A program made the translations under genes and the position numbers. Positions 6,733 to 7,230 of a DNA stretch of 7,230 bases are shown here, piece after piece. This DNA comes from Phosphoribacter sp035448065 (GTDB taxonomy: Bacteria > Actinomycetota > Actinomycetes > Actinomycetales > Dermatophilaceae): assembly GCA_035448065.1 (NCBI GenBank), contig DAOTIG010000157.1, positions 1-7,230 on the forward strand, given 5' to 3'. A model generated the notes under the pieces. The model did not search any database. It was not told the DNA's origin and saw only the letters and a list, made by a program, of their open reading frames with translations. The number at the start of each line of letters is the position of its first letter. Positions within the stretch are counted from its first letter, which is position 1.

Positions 6733-7230
6733 TTCGAGCTCTCCTGGTCGAGCGAGTCGATCGCGTCGGCGAAGACGCGGGCCAGCTGGGCGGGCGTGAA
6801 CGGCAGGCCCCGCACCGAGGTGTAGGGCTGGATGTCGACGAGGTAGGTGCCGCGCAGCAGCAGGGCCAGCTGGCCACCGTTCATCTCGGGCAGCACGACC
6901 CGGTCGTAGGCGCGCAGGATCTCGCCGAGGTTGGCCGGCAGCGGGTTGAGGTGACGCAGGTGGATCCGGGCGATCGCGCGGCCCTCGCGGCGCAAGTTGT
7001 TCGCGGCAGCGTGCACCGGACCGTAGGTCGACCCCCAGCCGAGGACGAGGACTCGCGCCGAGCCGCTGGGGTCGTCGACGACGAGGTCCGGCACGGTGAT
7101 GCCGTCGACCTTGCCCTGGCGCAGGTCGGTCATCCGCTGGTGGTTGTCGGGGTCGTAGGAGATGTTGCCGGTGACGTCGGCCTTCTCGATGCCGCCGATC
7201 CGGTGCTCCAGCCCCGCCGTGCCGGGAACC
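6729..7230 (-). CDS. korA: 2-oxoacid:ferredoxin oxidoreductase alpha subunit, C-terminal part (5' end outside window)
   Basis: The frame is open to the right edge, so the gene is 5'-truncated by the window; 166 residues are visible out of a family length near 600-650. The Met at 7133 is internal, because the codons before it read GLEHRIGGIEKADVTGNISY and then DPDNHQR, a highly conserved KorA block. Downstream are LVLGWGSTYGPVHAAANNLR, the HLRHLNPLPANL segment, and NGGQLALLLRG. The last is a core feature of the C-terminal domain of alpha or fused gamma-alpha subunits. KorA supplies the CoA-binding part of the active site together with KorB. Its TGA (6729-6731) lies inside the GTGA that starts korB, so the two subunits are translated in a coupled way, as expected for a 1:1 complex. 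Confidence 0.95.
   Translation of the reverse strand, partial: VPGTAGLEHRIGGIEKADVTGNISYDPDNHQRMTDLRQGKVDGITVPDLVVDDPSGSARVLVLGWGSTYGPVHAAANNLRREGRAIARIHLRHLNPLPANLGEILRAYDRVVLPEMNGGQLALLLRGTYLVDIQPYTSVRGLPFTPAQLARVFADAIDSLDQESSK
6741..6745 (-). promoter_or_regulatory. Shine-Dalgarno for korB
   Basis: AGGAG on the minus strand lies eight bases before the GTG at 6732 and inside the korA coding end. It decides for the GTG start that overlaps the korA stop rather than an internal ATG such as codon 7. Confidence 0.75.

Noticed and set aside
5587..6825. A 412-codon plus-strand open frame antisense to korB
   Set aside because: korB is certain from its cysteines and thiamine diphosphate motif. The antisense product is low-complexity Val/Gly/Asp/Arg-rich and shows no family motif.
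7131..7133. ATG as the start of a short korA-like gene
   Set aside because: The upstream in-frame codons to the window edge encode a conserved KorA block, so the gene is cut by the window, not truncated in the genome.

Overview
The window is a piece of a very GC-rich chromosome. Its third codon positions are almost all G or C, GTG starts are common and genes overlap by a few bases. The gene content is complex I, a polyprenyl diphosphate synthase for menaquinone, and a KorAB-type 2-oxoacid:ferredoxin oxidoreductase. Together these point to an aerobic actinomycete. A member of Micrococcales such as Intrasporangiaceae would fit, but that narrower placement is a guess from style and gene order, not a search result.

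Layout. Plus strand, left to right: the 3' part of nuoN (membrane subunit of NADH:quinone oxidoreductase), a trans-polyprenyl diphosphate synthase 16 bp behind it, a PLP-dependent enzyme of the alanine racemase N-terminal/D-threonine aldolase class, and an FAD-dependent sugar-lactone oxidase of the D-arabinono-1,4-lactone oxidase family. Minus strand, read from the right edge inwards: the 3' part of korA, korB, and a RarD-like EamA permease, each joined to the next by a 4-base GTGA overlap. The two convergent groups meet in an 80-bp gap at 4644-4723. That gap is almost filled by four near-perfect tandem copies of a 19-bp repeat.

How the genes fit together. NuoN and the prenyl synthase belong to the same respiratory theme: complex I reduces menaquinone, and the synthase makes the menaquinone side chain. 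KorAB oxidises 2-oxoglutarate (or a related 2-oxoacid) to the acyl-CoA and reduces ferredoxin, so it also belongs to central energy metabolism. The PLP enzyme and lactone oxidase form a two-gene pair of unclear pathway, and the RarD permease has no obvious substrate link to KorAB.

Most of the window is recognisable housekeeping, and I do not see a clear new multi-gene system. The points most worth a second look are the 19-bp tandem repeat between the convergent operons, the uncharacterised PLP enzyme/lactone oxidase pair with an apparently altered metal site, and a strong local excess of the hexamer GGCATA/TATGCC over its CpG counterpart GGCGTA/TACGCC.
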